The notes below the pieces were generated by a model, which saw nothing but the letters and a program-made list of their open reading frames with translations, did no database searches and was not told where the DNA came from. Below, one piece after another: positions 35,632-49,367 of a stretch of 64,000 nt of DNA. Position numbers and translations under genes: made by a program. Position 1 is the first letter of the stretch. The number at the start of each line of letters is the position of its first letter. The DNA is taken from contig OU015490.1 of NCBI GenBank assembly GCA_907164885.2, positions 226,417,054 to 226,481,053 on the forward strand, written 5' to 3'. Source of the DNA: Dolomedes plantarius (Eukaryota; Arthropoda; Arachnida; Araneae; Dolomedidae).

Positions 35632-37004
35632 CACTGCTGGCCATTAAAATTGCAACACCTTGAAGAAGGGATGATACAAACGGACCATTCGCATGAAAGG
35701 AAAAAGATGCGGTGTATACAAATGATTAGCATTTAAGCGCAATTGAACGACGCAGACCGGAGAAACTGTATCTCAAACTCTGTATAAAAGGAAAGTTACA
35801 CAGCGGGTTTCTCATTCGGAAATCGCAGTTGAATGATGTTTGTTTGTGAGAAGATCGTGATATGCCTTGTATGAGAAGGAGAAACGGCTTCCAGCATGTG
35901 TCTTAATTCGATAGAGGCAGAATCGTCGCCTATCGAGAGTGCGGTTTATCGTTCCGCGATATCACCACTCGCATTGGTCGGAATCCAACGACTTTCATGT
36001 GAATATGGAATTGATGGGTTCAGGAGGGTCAAACTGAACGCCATGAAGGATCTCAACGGACTCCCGCCACTAACAGGGAGGACAGACATGTCAGGTTGGC
36101 CTTGAAGGATCGTTCAGCTACACCACGGACCTTGAGTCAAGAAATGGGCTTGTTTGCAGCACAAGTAACCGCACGGACAGTGCAACGACGTCTGGAGAAG
36201 CAAGGGCTGTTCGCACGGTGACCATTTTTCCCATGACGCTTTCCTTGACACTGCAGCATAGAGACGCGCGTCGATAGTAGTGCATCTAACGACAAAACTG
36301 GGTATAGGAGTGGCACCACGTCGTCTTTTCAGACTAGTCCCGGTTCTCAGTGCAGCATCATGATGGACGTATCCGTGTCTGGAGGCACTGAGGAGAACAC
36401 ACGCGGCCTGCTTGCATTTGATATCGTCATACAGGCCCTGCACCTGGTGTGATGGTATGGGTAGCCTTTGGGTACACGACACGAACACCTCTTGTTCGCG
36501 TTGTCGGTAATCTGAACAGACAACGTTACAGTGTCCCATCTTTCAGGCTAGGAGACGTCATCTTTCAATAAGATATCACAGTACCACATATTGCCCGTCG
36601 TGTCCTGACCTACCTCGACACAGACGGTGTTCGAATTTTGCCCTGGCCAGCACGTTCTCCAGATCTCTCACCCATTAAAAACATCCGGTCACCGGTTTAT
36701 GAGAGACTGGGTGCTACTGTTTACAGCTACTACGATTAATGAAGTGTTACATAGACTTGAAGCAGCATGGAAAGACTTGCCCTTATCTGACATCCAAGCC
36801 CAGTTCGCCTCGATGCCTAATCGGGATAGAGCCATCTTAGCTGCCAGAAGGGGCAGCTGTGTGTTCTAATTTCGAACCCTGTGTACACCCAAAGTGCCTA
36901 CAAATTTAAACATGTTTTCTTCCTACTATGCTGTATACGTACAATAAGCAAAGTATTGTTATTTACTTTCCTTCCTGGTGTTGCGATTTTAGTAGCCAGC
37001 AGTG
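35632..37004 (+). mobile_element. Tc1 element, family T2 copy 3, decayed
   Basis: The left end reads cactgctggccattaaaatt and the right, inward, cactgctggctactaaaatc, each continuing with gcaacacc. TA flanks both sides. The transposase is heavily broken. Readable pieces include GLSFRDITTRIGRNPTTF-like text near 35940, GVMVWVAFGYTTRTPLVR-like text near 36450 and WPARSPDLSPIKNI near 36650, where the catalytic glutamate has become lysine. The end reads LAARRGSCVF. It is nested in the probable LTR. Confidence 0.88.
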
Positions 37005-37319
37005 TATATTGTGGTCCTGTTACAACCATTTGAGTAAATTTTCCTTTGTAATACGAAGGAAAAGTTTTCAAGCGGGTTGGAGCACTAAAAACACTCGTAT
37101 TGACCGAACTGAAGTGCAGTGAGGAACTGGCTGTATTTTTTTAACTGAACGAGTTAAAGCGAAGAGAGAGTAGAGTTTTTCGACCCTTGTTCGTGGTTTT
37201 CGGTCTCAGTGCCATCGAAGTGAATATTATTTAACGAAGAATGTCATGCTTATGTTGTGTACTCCCTCGTCCAGTAAATGTAAAATAAAGTTTACGTCTA
37301 TGATGTATCGTCGTGCTGT
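37005..37319 (+). repeat. Continuation of the probable LTR
   Basis: The sequence resumes after the Tc1 element and ends soon after a polyadenylation-like aaataaagtttacg near 37283. Duplicated-tract sequence starts at once afterwards, suggesting that this retroelement inserted in or beside that tract. No frame is seen. Confidence 0.35.
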
Positions 37320-37500
37320 TTCTACACAGTGCATACAATTCAGCATTATTCATTGTATTCGAAAAACTCCGTTACCCGTAAAGAATGTATACCCAAGAGG
37401 AATATAGAAAGTTTCACCGATGACAGAATAAATTCCAATTTATTATGCTTCCAAAGAAAAGAACCTGTTTGTCGAAGTTTTCTGCAGCAAAATTTAATGC
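37320..37500 (+). repeat. Third fragment of the duplicated tract
   Basis: The phrases acaattcagcat, attcgaaaaactcc, atagaaagtttcaccgatga and cagaataaattcca match the starts of copy A (about 4500-4600) and copy B (42675-42790). It is cut off on the right near the gag-only retrotransposon. No continuation was found beyond 40990. Confidence 0.7.
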
Positions 37501-37565
37501 TTGGTGAATTTTTACTATCTTATAGTTTATAGAGAATCTATTCTCACTTCTACCCAGACCTGGGT

Positions 37566-37963
37566 GTATATAATTTGAAGTGGCTCTCTATTTGAATTTG
37601 AAGCAAACACAGTTTATACATGAAACAATGTTTATTGAATTCGTTGCACATATAATTGGTTTTGACAGCAATAAGCATGCGTACTACTTGTACGGAATGT
37701 ATAAACACAGCTTTCAAGAACAATATATTTTTATACTCACGAACAGTAAGTGAAACCAGCAGTACTGCCATGTAAACTTCTGGCCCGCTAAGCACTAGAG
37801 CAGGATAACACCTTTTTCAACCTTAACAACCTTCTCTTTTCTTTAATGACGCTGCGTGGTATTTATACTAAGCGCGTATGCCGAAATTAGCATATCTAAA
37901 GCAGCTTCTTTAATTCACTCAAAAGTTCGATTCTTGTGAATCGAATCTTGTGTATACCTTACA
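37566..37963 (-). repeat. 3-prime LTR of the gag-only element
   Basis: This matches 40587-40989 throughout, for example aataagcatgcgtactactt against aataagcatgcctactactt. It begins with TG on the minus strand at 37963. The outer left edge is blurred by divergence, so 37566 is approximate. Confidence 0.85.
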
Positions 37964-38498
37964 CTGGCCTCCCTCGAAAAAAAAAATTAGGTAACTGAGG
38001 TCTGAACGGCTTCAGTTAACTAATTGAAAACGCGTGCTGGTCTGACTTTTTACATAATGGGTGGCAAAGCCAAAAAACCTTCCACACGTTGTGTGGGGGA
38101 AAAACGCCACTACCATTTTACAAAACTAACCCCGAAGGGTCCAGGTGCCACCATCAAACAGTGGATTTGCAGAGTTGCGGATACTGGGCTGCCAACTGCG
38201 CCCTAAAATATCTATTTTAATTAAAAGTGACAACACAATTGCACAGCATGACATTTCTTGACTGTATCTGCTCTCCCCCAATTTATAATGTACATGTGTT
38301 ATTTTTTGTGAAGTTAGTACATTAGTGGTTAATTGGTATATTGTGCAGTATGTATTTTTTTTCTAGTCACTACATGTCCCCTTCAAAAATTTATAAAACA
38401 ACAGTATGCCGTTTTTTTTCAGTGGCTCAATCCTTCCCCTCAAAATGTTTACACAGTATATACAATGGGGAACTTCAAACCAATTTAGTTCGGTTTTA

Positions 38499-40453
38499 TT
38501 AAAAGGTGGGAGTTAGAATAAGAGAATTGATACAAGACTTGTTCCTCATGAATGCAGCAACTTCCTTGCACCAGTCTGTCCAATCCGTGGAACCTCTCTT
38601 GATGGTCGCAGTCCTAGTAAAGGGGTTCGTTGACCGTGTGGGCATCCTTTGTGCAGCAGGTCGTAGGTCCTGAGGCGCTGGTCCGGCTTGACGATGGACA
38701 GGAGGTCTCTTGGGAGGAGGCCAACCTTGCTGGGCGGCAGAAATCTTCCGTTTCCTGTACTTATGCAAAGGAACTTTAAAATTGTCATTCTTCCTTTTGA
38801 TAACCTTGTGTACCTTATCAGCGACGCATTCCTCCTTTGATGGAGTTTTTGTAGTGCACACTTTACCTTTCTTCGTACTTTTGCTTGTATCGGTATTAAA
38901 TTTTAATGCAGATTCTATTTTTTCAACAACCTGACTCTGCTTTTCGTATTTGTGCTTATACGACTTCTTGTTTACCGCCTTAATTACTACAGTATTAGCA
39001 GTTTTAATGCTGGAACCTGAAGGCGCTTTTTCACGTTTTTTATCCCTCTGAACTTTAGTTTTATCCTCTTTTGACGAAAAGGTCTCTTTGAAACTTGCGA
39101 TATCAGAATCGTTATCATTTAAATTCTTTAACACTGCTTCAGTTTTAGGAAGATTAAGCTTTTCGTACTGGTGCGTTTTAATGCAACCTGCGTCTATAAC
39201 TTCCGAAGCATCAGCTAAACTACTTACAGTATAACTCTGTGTCAACTTTTCATCCTGACTCTCAGTATGGTTTTCATGTACTTTATTTAAAACCATATTA
39301 TCAACCTGGCCTACAGCATCCTCATTCGGATGGAAACTTGAAATAATATCATCATTACCTAGCGAGTTCCTACTATCGTTTAAAGAATTTTTATTGTCGT
39401 CAACTAATAAGTATTCACTAACTTCCGTAACGCATACTTCGTCATCTACTAAATTCCCTTCATTAACATATGTGTGAATATCATCTAAAATATCAGGTAT
39501 AGCATTAATAGAATTGTCAGATGATTTATTTTCTAAACCACTAGCATTAGCATCGGCACTATTTTCAGAAATTTGTACTGGAATTACCTCATCATTCCAG
39601 CTAGACTCACTTTCTTTATAAGCCACAAAAATACCCTGACTTTCACTATTCTCAAAATAATGATTACTACTCGGACAAAATAATACATTTGACCACACAG
39701 TTTCAACAGGTTGAACCATATCATGTGAATCAACTTGCCAGTGCAAGTAAGGTGCTTCCATATTATTTACTTTAAGAGCACTAATTTCATTATAACGCCG
39801 TGCGCTTCTATTATTTTGCCTGCGGTACTGCTTACGCTGCTGGTTTGAAACTCGCGAAAAATTTTGGCGCGGCTGTATAAAACTTCTCGTACCTGAATGA
39901 CGGTGAGGGGTAGCGAAGAAATGTCTATTGTCATATTTAGCTAAAGCTTGAAGGAGGGTAACCTTGCTTGTAATTGTTTGATTATCTAAAAAATCTTGAA
40001 CACTTGGCTTCAAACGTTGGATAACTATTTTTAAGATTACCGCTTCCGTTACCCCTTCTAAATATTCCTCACACTTGGAAATCTTTTCTGTAGCAAAATC
40101 TAACGCAGACTGACCTTCACGTTGCCTTAGCGAATAAATTTCCGCTTCAATTTCACTTTGATTAAAGGTCTTTGGAAAAACGCTAAGAAACTGTTGCTTG
40201 AATGACAAATAGTCAAAAATCAGATTACTGCTTTAATACACATGTACCACTGAAATGCACTACCTCTTAAAGCGGCTAGAGCAATTTTAAGTTTATCCCC
40301 CTCTGGGGTGCATTGTTGCTGAAAGTAATGCTCAATTTTCTTTAGGAATTGGCTTGAGGGGCCGCCATTGAAGGTGGCTTCGAATGGCGCAAAATGCTGA
40401 ACCATAATAACCCGAGGAAAATTTCCAGCAGGATTTTGTTCTACAACACTCAT
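38499..40453 (-). pseudogene. Gag-like protein of the gag-only element, one frameshift
   Basis: Gag would form the particle that packages the element RNA in the cytoplasm. The ATG at 40453 opens MSVVEQNPAGNFPRVIMVQH, followed by FNGGPSSQFLKKIEHYF and LRGSAFQWY, the usual gypsy gag fold. A one-base frame change near 40215 interrupts it. The next frame has SFKQQFLSVFPKTF and runs 569 residues to a stop at 38499. The middle is acidic and Asn/Ser-rich; residues after about 380 are Lys-rich; the end is Pro/Arg-rich. No CCHC zinc knuckle is seen, so RNA binding may rest on the basic end. Apart from this shift the frame is clean. Confidence 0.8.
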
Positions 40454-40575
40454 TTTTTAATAGTATATAAGTACTTGCAACAATTTTATCAATATAAGTA
40501 CACAGTACACAGTTTTTAATTTCAATTATGTTGTTCGTTACAAATTTAACGCTAACTACCAGGGTATATATATCT

Positions 40576-40586
40576 TTCGGGCGCCA
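40576..40586 (-). promoter_or_regulatory. Primer-binding site of the gag-only element
   Basis: On the minus strand, TGGCGCCCGAA directly follows the 5-prime LTR. This 11-base match is the standard complement of the lysine tRNA 3-prime end used to prime reverse transcription in many retroelements. Complementarity stops after AAG. Confidence 0.75.
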
Positions 40587-40989
40587 GTATAGAGTTTCTA
40601 CTAAGGGGGCACTCTATTTGTATTTTATACAAATTCAGTTTATACATGAAACAATGTTTATTGAATTCATTGCACATATAATTGGCTTTTACAGCAATAA
40701 GCATGCCTACTACTTGTACGGAATGTATAAACACAGCTTTCAAGAACAATATATTTTTATACTCACGAACAGTAAGTCAAACCAGCAGTACTGCCATGTA
40801 AACTTCTGGCCCGCTAAGCACTAGCGCAGGATAACACCTTTTTCAACCTTAACAACCTTCTCTTTTCATTAATGACGCTGCGTGGTATTTATACTAAGCG
40901 CGTATGCCGAAATTAGCATATCTAAAGCAGCTTCTTTAATTCACTCAAAAGTTCGATTCTTGTGAATCGAATCTTGTGTATACCTTACA
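40587..40989 (-). repeat. 5-prime LTR of the gag-only element
   Basis: It pairs with 37566-37963. Transcription would start here on the minus strand. The outer end is TGTAAGGTATACAC at 40989; the inner end abuts the primer-binding site at 40586. Confidence 0.88.
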
Positions 40990-41424
40990 AGTTATACTGG
41001 GTTTATTGGCTTTAGAGGATAAATCTTATACATTTGTTTCAATCTTTTGGACGATTAAACCTCTTCACTGCATTCTCTTCGGCTTACTCAACATCCATTC
41101 CCCTTGTTCTTTTCACTCTTTCAAGTCTTTAATATTAGACTATCTGCAACAGGCATTCAGGGAAACAAATTATTTAAAATACTCCCTACACGTTACAAAA
41201 GTTTCACTTGTAAAATAACCGTTTAAAATCCATGTGTTATCAAATACGTATTTCAATCTTTATCTGTGTTTTCAGTAACACATCTACAATAATTGTTCCG
41301 GTAATTGACAGTTTGGTGTAGATATGTAATTTTGCGAAATATACCTTACAAAACAACCTATACGTGTTTCATTTTTTAATTATTGCAATTGTATATATGT
41401 TGCATACGTTTATCTTCCATTATA
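40990..41424. other. AT-rich spacer, nothing recognised
   Basis: No frame, repeat or match to the duplicated tract was recognised. Confidence 0.4.
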
Positions 41425-42197
41425 CAGGGTGGTCATAAAAGAATTTTGCCGATATATGGACCTCTAACGGCTGTTCCGTTCAACCGATCGAGATGAGATT
41501 TAAGATATACTTATTCTGAGGTATGAGCTTGGGATTCTGTGAACGAGCTTGGGATTCTGTGAACGGCAACAAAGTGGCGCTTATGATTACGGTTATAGGT
41601 CCAGAAATTCGAAATTTTCGAATGGCAACGTCCACTTTTTCCGGTCGCAAAATGCACAGCGCATGTTAAAACCTTAAAGAGCGTTGGAACTTTATGTGTA
41701 TTACAAAAAAACGTACGCGTTATGCACGCACAAAATGCAGCTCTGCGAACGGCCTGTGATGGCACCCATGTGGAAAATGTATAATCCAAATAAATGCTTT
41801 ATCTTGTCCGATCCATGTTGTCAAAAATGATTGGTGTCTTGCCTCTGTCATATGCAAATTTCCCCCGTGCGCCCCGACCGTGCTTTTGTTGGCTGTTCAC
41901 AGAGCTGTTTTTTGTGCTTGCATAATGCATCCGTTGTTTCTGATACACGTACCGTTGCAACGCTCTTTAGGGTTTTCGCATACGTTGAGTATTTTGCGAC
42001 GGGAAAAATTGGGCGTTGCCATTCGAAAATTGCCAGTTTCTGTACCTATAACGGTAACCGTGAGCGCCACTTTGTTGCTGTTCACAGAATCTCGAACTGA
42101 TACCTCTGAAAACTATATCTGAAATTCAATATCGATCGGTTGAACGGAACAGCTGCTAGAGTCCCATATATCGGCAAAGTTTTTTATGACCACCCTG
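41425..42197. mobile_element. Foldback element with long arms, copy 1
   Basis: The ends read cagggtggtcataaaagaat and, inward, cagggtggtcataaaaaact, flanked by TA. The inversion continues far inside: ctgttccgttcaaccgatcg on the left equals the reverse complement of cgatcggttgaacggaacag on the right. The deduced peptide HFATGKSGRCHSKIS on the minus strand of the left arm mirrors YFATGKIGRCHSKIA on the plus strand of the right arm. Arms of about 370 bp leave a loop of only some 40 bases (41790-41830). TA target and TIR style suggest Tc1/mariner mobilisation. Confidence 0.88.
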
Positions 42198-42659
42198 TAT
42201 TACGATTTCCAATCGCTTTTAAACAAAATCTCACTAATGTAATAGGTAATGATTCTATTTTTCTCAAATGCCTCCATACAGCAGGAACTGAATATATGAT
42301 GTAAGATTTGAATATTGGACTCCTCCCGATGGCAATTTGAAAATTTCTGTTCATTTTCCAACGGCTTGATTAAACTTTCCCAATTTTCTTTACGCCAGAT
42401 TTTCTATTCATAACATAACAGCCGCTACCAGTGAGAAAATACCAAGATGGTTATCGCATAAAATCTTTGATATATTTCTTCGAATCTAACATGGTAAAAT
42501 TAACATGACACTTTCTATATACTGCTTGTTTTCTGTATTACTTTAATTAAAAACCTCGGATATTTATCTTGACGACCTTATTTCAGTTGCTTAAGAATAT
42601 ATATTTTTCAATAAAATGCTATGTTTTAAATTTTCTCCTAAGGTATATTGTCTCTGATA
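42198..42659. other. AT-rich spacer before copy B
   Basis: It does not resemble the equivalent flank of copy A. Nothing else was recognised. Confidence 0.4.
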
Positions 42660-44165
42660 ATTCTCCGGTGCCCTACAATTCAGCATCATTCTTAGTGTCC
42701 GAAAAAAGCCCTATCTCGTTTAAAGTATACCCCGGAGGAATCTAGAATGCTTTGCAGATGACACAATAAATTCCAGTGTATTTTAAATTATTCTGCTTGT
42801 AATTGCAAAATAATATTGTTATATTTATAATCCTTGCTCATTTCGTAACACAGCAGACTTTGTTTCCTCAGAAAATTCGATAGTTATTCCCGACACTTAG
42901 TTTAATTAAAAAAATTAAACGGAAGCTACAGAGTGTCTTCCAAGCTACTTTGGTAGAATTAACCTTTCATTAAGAATTATATAAATATTTTTCATAATCC
43001 AGGATAATTTTCTGTTAATAATGTAATATTTCTTGTAATCATTTTGATATGAAAACCCTTTAATTTTGTTGTGATGGCAGTTTGTGGTCAGTATTGCTAG
43101 CCAAGCTGTGTAGCAGATTTAGAAGCAATCTCGATGACTTGCCGATAATATGAAATGTCACTTCTTTAACTTTCTGGAAAATTATGACTATTTTAGCAAA
43201 GCAGAAACCCTTCACTTGTCTTGGCGTCTACTTAATTTTTATTGGTTTTGAGGAACCTATTCGACTAAATTACTTGAAATTTACGTCATGTAATATATGC
43301 CGGACCTTTTTATCACTTCTCGAATCCTTTTTTCTGAAATTTGGATTTTCAAAGAAAAGAAAAAAATTAGTTAATCATAGCAAATGAATTTGTAAATTAG
43401 ATAATATGTACTTTAGATTAAATCTTTAATAAGTTCAATTAAACATTGTTATTATTTATAACAGATTGTTTATTTTCCGTGACACATGTCACTACTTATC
43501 AGCTTGCAATAGATGCTAAAAGTTCTAACGAGAAAATATGCGGGAAGCATTATAAGCTACCCAAAGCACTGAGAATCTATCATATGCAACCTACCATAAT
43601 AACTTTCTTCAGTGTCAAACGTTTCGGAAGTAAATATCTGTGATCATTTTCCTGACATCTTAAAAACAAATTGGTTCTAGTTTAACAAAGTGCAAAGGAT
43701 GAAATGCTTTTATATGGTACTGAGATCATTATCGAAATGCGTGTGATGCATAACCTCCTATATAAGCTTCTTATAGATACTGAAATACTCTTAGCACTTC
43801 TATTTACTCTTGCTTTCTCGAACCGTTTTATTTCCTTTGTAGTGAATAGTTCTCGTCCCGGAATTAAAGTTTACTTTCCGATCGATATGGAAATAAATTT
43901 TCTTTAAAGGTCACCGTTGAATGTATTTTCCTCAAAGGAAGGAATAGCATTCAACAATTACCCGTTACAATATTTATAACTTAGAAAGCCCCATGCAAAC
44001 ATCGCAATACTTGTTCATAAGATGTACTAGAAAAAGGGAGATTTGTTGTGATTTTGCGTCAGTATTGGAGGAATCTTTTCATCTCAAGTGGAGCAATAAC
44101 CTTGAAGAAAGAAAATCGTATTAGTATTACTCGATAACACGTCGGTAGACCTTTTTTTTCAACAC
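42660..44165 (+). repeat. Duplicated tract, copy B block 1
   Basis: Partner of 4490-5715 in the same orientation. It runs from acaattcagcatcattctta to the gacctttttttt region at about 44155. It has no insertion, so it shows that the DD41D relic, unclassified DNA and Tc1 element at 5716-10300 entered copy A later. Confidence 0.85.
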
Positions 44166-45075
44166 TCCATTCAAACAAAGAGGGTCATTCGATTAATTAT
44201 TATTCCTATTTTCATGTCATTTAGTAATATTTCCATGCGATTAGCGAAGGCATTCAATAGTTTAAAATTTATAGTAAGATGGAAAATTAATATTTGAGAA
44301 AAATATACATTCAGACGAGTTATTTTTATCCCTGCTATATCTCTTTATTTCAACGTTAGGTAAAAGAAAAACACGTTAATACATTTGGGTAATTTGATCG
44401 CAAAATATTTAAAAAACATTCTCCTATTTTAATAACTAACAGCATCGTTCAAATTTTTTCATCGAGTGCAAAGAAATTAAGAAATGCTGAAACCGTTGAC
44501 AAGATCTACCAAGATTAAAATTAGAGCTATTTATAGTAATAGAAAAAACTTACTTTGTCTGGTTTAAAGAATGTTGAAAAACATGCAAAAACTGTATCGC
44601 TCAACGAAAGAATGAAAGTCATAAAAAATGTACTCGTGGCATATCTTTCTCCCTCTTTTCTTGTTATACTGTTGTCGGTAGATAATTTAAAGCCCAGATA
44701 TTTCCTCAAAGATACATGATACTTATTTAAATGTGTCTAATTTCATCAACATGATACTTTTTTGCATAAATATCTCTGTGAACTGAAGAAAAAAATAACG
44801 ACAAATATAAGGATTTTGTTGTACAGCATTTAAATGTAATGTAATGCGGATGAAAATATGTTTCAAGAATTTTATATTTATGTTATAAAGATGTAGACTT
44901 ATTTTGTATTCATTAACCATTTGTAAGAAATACCACTTTGTAAATGTAAACGTTAAAATCTATTTATACAATCAAACACAGTTCGTTATCTGTTCGTTTA
45001 CCTGTTTATACAATCAAACACAGAAATATTTGTTCTGAATATGAGAAAATTTCTACACATTAACATAAAATAACA
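44166..45075 (+). repeat. Duplicated tract, copy B block 2
   Basis: Partner of 10310-11138 in the same orientation. A short local duplication occurs at about 44970-45030, where caatcaaacacag appears twice. The SINE present in copy A is absent, and the surrounding phrase is uninterrupted. Confidence 0.85.
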
Positions 45076-46930
45076 GAAGTCTGTAGCAGGAGTGGTGGGA
45101 ACATTTAACTATTATCAACATTTTTCCTATAAAATGTCACTCAGATAGATTAATAAGAATACACAATTTTGTATTTCATCCAGAATAGTCAAACACTAAA
45201 TATCAATTTACATCGAAATCACTCTCCAATACAAATTTATTTTCATTGACGATTTTATCGAATCCTTTTATTGAAGAGTAAGAGGTGTGAATTCTATTTT
45301 TTCAATTTGCAAGCAAGGGATTAGAACGTCAGGATTTGGTACTTAGGGATCACGGATCGAATCCTGACAAACGGCACTGAATGCCCGCAAGTCTACGAAG
45401 GGTATGAGTACGTTTAATCTGTAGGCCGGATAGTCCATCCCCGAGGTTTGTTGGCGTGTGATGAGTGTACGAGAACCTCGTATGTTGTTCATGGGGAATG
45501 CTCAAACCAACATTGTGAGGATTACAATGTTGGTTGACATACCTAGAACTTTGGCGGTATTTAATAGGTGAATACCGATAAAAAAAAATGCGCCATTCAA
45601 AAATGGAATAATCCTAGTAGAGAAGCGGAGGAACACAAATTTCCACACTGTCAGACTTTCTTTTCCCACTTGTCTTTAGGTGTGATACTTGAAATAAAAA
45701 CTAATGTGTATACTAAATATATAGATAATAAGGTTTCATTTGCATAACACTGATATATTTGTGATCTTGGGCGACAATGTTGGATCACGTATATGGTGCT
45801 CCCATTACAAATAAACTACAACTTTCGATATATTTAATGGGTGAATATCGGTAAAAAATGGGCCAGCCGCGTTGGAAAAATATCAGTATGAAAACTGTCT
45901 GTATAACCGATATAAACCGATAACAACCAAATGAAATGTCTCTATTCACTGGTTATCTTATTTTGGATCGTATTTTGGCTTCAAAGACGAAGGAATAACT
46001 TAATTAGCCTTTTACAAAATATTAAGTCAAAAATCTTTATTTAATTTTAAAAATCACCAAGGCCTAGTGTATGCACTGTAAGCCTAAAACCTCTGTTCGA
46101 TTGACAGATGAATCGACAACAATGTGTTAACCGTTTCAGCTCTACGCAATAAATTTACCCTTTCATAAATATCCTAGGCATTGGTGAAATCAAGAAATAA
46201 CGTCAAAAGAAGGCAGAGGAGGTACATGGTCTTATGAACTATTCTTAATATAAATAAATAAAAGGGGAAAAATAGTACAGTATAGGCCTCCAGATTGAAT
46301 TTAGCTAAATAATAGCTGCCTATCATGGAATTTGCAAAAGCAATTTTTATTGCTAATCATTGGAGAATACTTGGAACTTTTTCTTCCCTTCGTAATTTTA
46401 CTGTCAGACGTTAGCTTTTCTGAACTTTAAGATATAAAGCATTCTTTTGATTGCATTGAGACTCATTAGTTTCTAGTATCAGTTGATTAGGAGAAAATTC
46501 TGATCTTAAAGTCGCAAATAAACCATTGTTCTCTGTTAAGGCATTTGACCTATGCATACTGCAGCAAACCCTTCCAAATTAATGTAGTAACACTGTGCAT
46601 AGTTTAGCATTTTAATCATAGCCTTAAGTTATTATTCTACGACGTTTCTAAGAAAATATCTCTAGAACGTACAAGTTGGAGATAAAACCAAGCTTTTAAA
46701 TGTCCAGAAACAAGAGATGTGTGTATCAGTTTCTCTGCTTTGATTGATGGAATCTTGCATGTTCTCTTAATCGAGTGTTGTTAGAATATTCAGGTTGCGA
46801 TTAACAATTTTCTGCCGATGGGAGAAAAATAATCTTCGTTCCATCTCCTAAAAGTGGAAAAATTGGTGTAGATATTGTTTAGTATTAAAAATGACATGAT
46901 TCAAGAGATATGTCCGTTTGTTAGTGCTAT
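45076..46930 (+). repeat. Duplicated tract, copy B block 3
   Basis: Partner of 14360-16150. It lacks the piggyBac element; the phrase aacatttaactat near 45100 holds a TTAA that may be the old target. It also lacks the 181-bp insertion seen in copy A at 15247-15427. Confidence 0.85.
45305..45540 (+). repeat. tRNA-derived SINE, family S, copy 4
   Basis: It matches the SINE at 14530-14800 in position and sequence, with B-box cggatcgaatcctgac and body tacgtttaatctgtaggccg. Sharing between both duplication copies makes it the oldest dated SINE here. Confidence 0.7.
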
Positions 46931-46984
46931 CTAATTTTTCTGTATAATGTCAAAAACTAATGAGGAATCTAAATACATACATAC

Positions 46985-47215
<231 letters not shown>

Positions 47216-47689
47216 TGTACGTTTAGACATGTGTGTTTAAGTAGGTTTTTAGCATTATAATAAATAAAAGCTTCAGTTAAGACCGATGTTTCCTACCATG
47301 ATTTAGATTTGAAAAAAATAGTTTGGTTTCTTCTATAATCAATTTTAATCCCACCTTGAAGAAAGTAGTGAACTGATAGTAAAACTGGGATACAACGCAA
47401 AATGGTTAAAGTTATTGTTTTAAATATAGAAGATATGATATATCAGCATGCTGTATCATCATACTATTGCCTAAGGAGCACATGCGTTTATTAGTCGCTA
47501 CTGCTTGAATCTGTGCATAAACATTTTTAACGTACATAATAATAAATGAGTTTATATTTAAATGCGATGTGCCAAATGGCGAGTGCAATGCTATTTAATT
47601 TAAACAATTACTACAATCAATAAAAGATATCTATTTTAATACTCAAAACAAAATTACAAACTACTGCATCTCTAATCTTGATACAGTGG
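47216..47689. other. AT-rich spacer, nothing recognised
   Basis: No frame or repeat recognised, and no match to copy A found. Confidence 0.4.
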
Positions 47690-49136
<1,447 letters not shown>

Positions 49137-49209
49137 ACTAGCTGAAGAGTCGTACTTCGTTATGGAGTACGTTCAAATTAAATACAATGGTCAATGTATG
49201 CAAAATATG

Positions 49210-49264
<55 letters not shown>

Positions 49265-49270
49265 ATATGT
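49137..49270 (+). repeat. Microsatellite-bearing repeat MB, copy 4, head only
   Basis: The head actagctgaagagtcgtact and ggtcaatgtatgcaaaatat precede a (TA)n run to about 49260. The body is absent; the Helitron-like sequence starts shortly after. Confidence 0.7.
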
Positions 49271-49367
49271 ACTAGCCCGTCTTTTTAAGGATCCACACCC
49301 TTCAGCAATCACTGTCAGAGAATGGAAACACTAAAATACAACGAATTAAGGTATTTAAAATTTGTGG

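Larger units (their letters stand above)
37566..40989 (-). mobile_element. Gag-only LTR retrotransposon (non-autonomous, Ty3/gypsy-like)
   Basis: Two direct repeats of about 400 bp bound the element (37566-37963 and 40587-40989), about nine tenths identical or better over most of their length. On the minus strand each LTR starts TGTAAGGTATACAC. A primer-binding site lies against the right LTR, and a purine-rich tract (gagggagg) lies against the left LTR. The interior holds only a gag-like gene; no protease, reverse transcriptase, RNase H or integrase is present in about 2.6 kb. The element would need enzymes from another retrotransposon. No flanking duplication was found. Confidence 0.85.

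Noticed and set aside
41511..42122. Frames of 80-92 residues with a shared HSKI-type peptide
   Set aside because: They lie in the two arms of one foldback element; the likeness comes from the inverted arms, not from a gene family.
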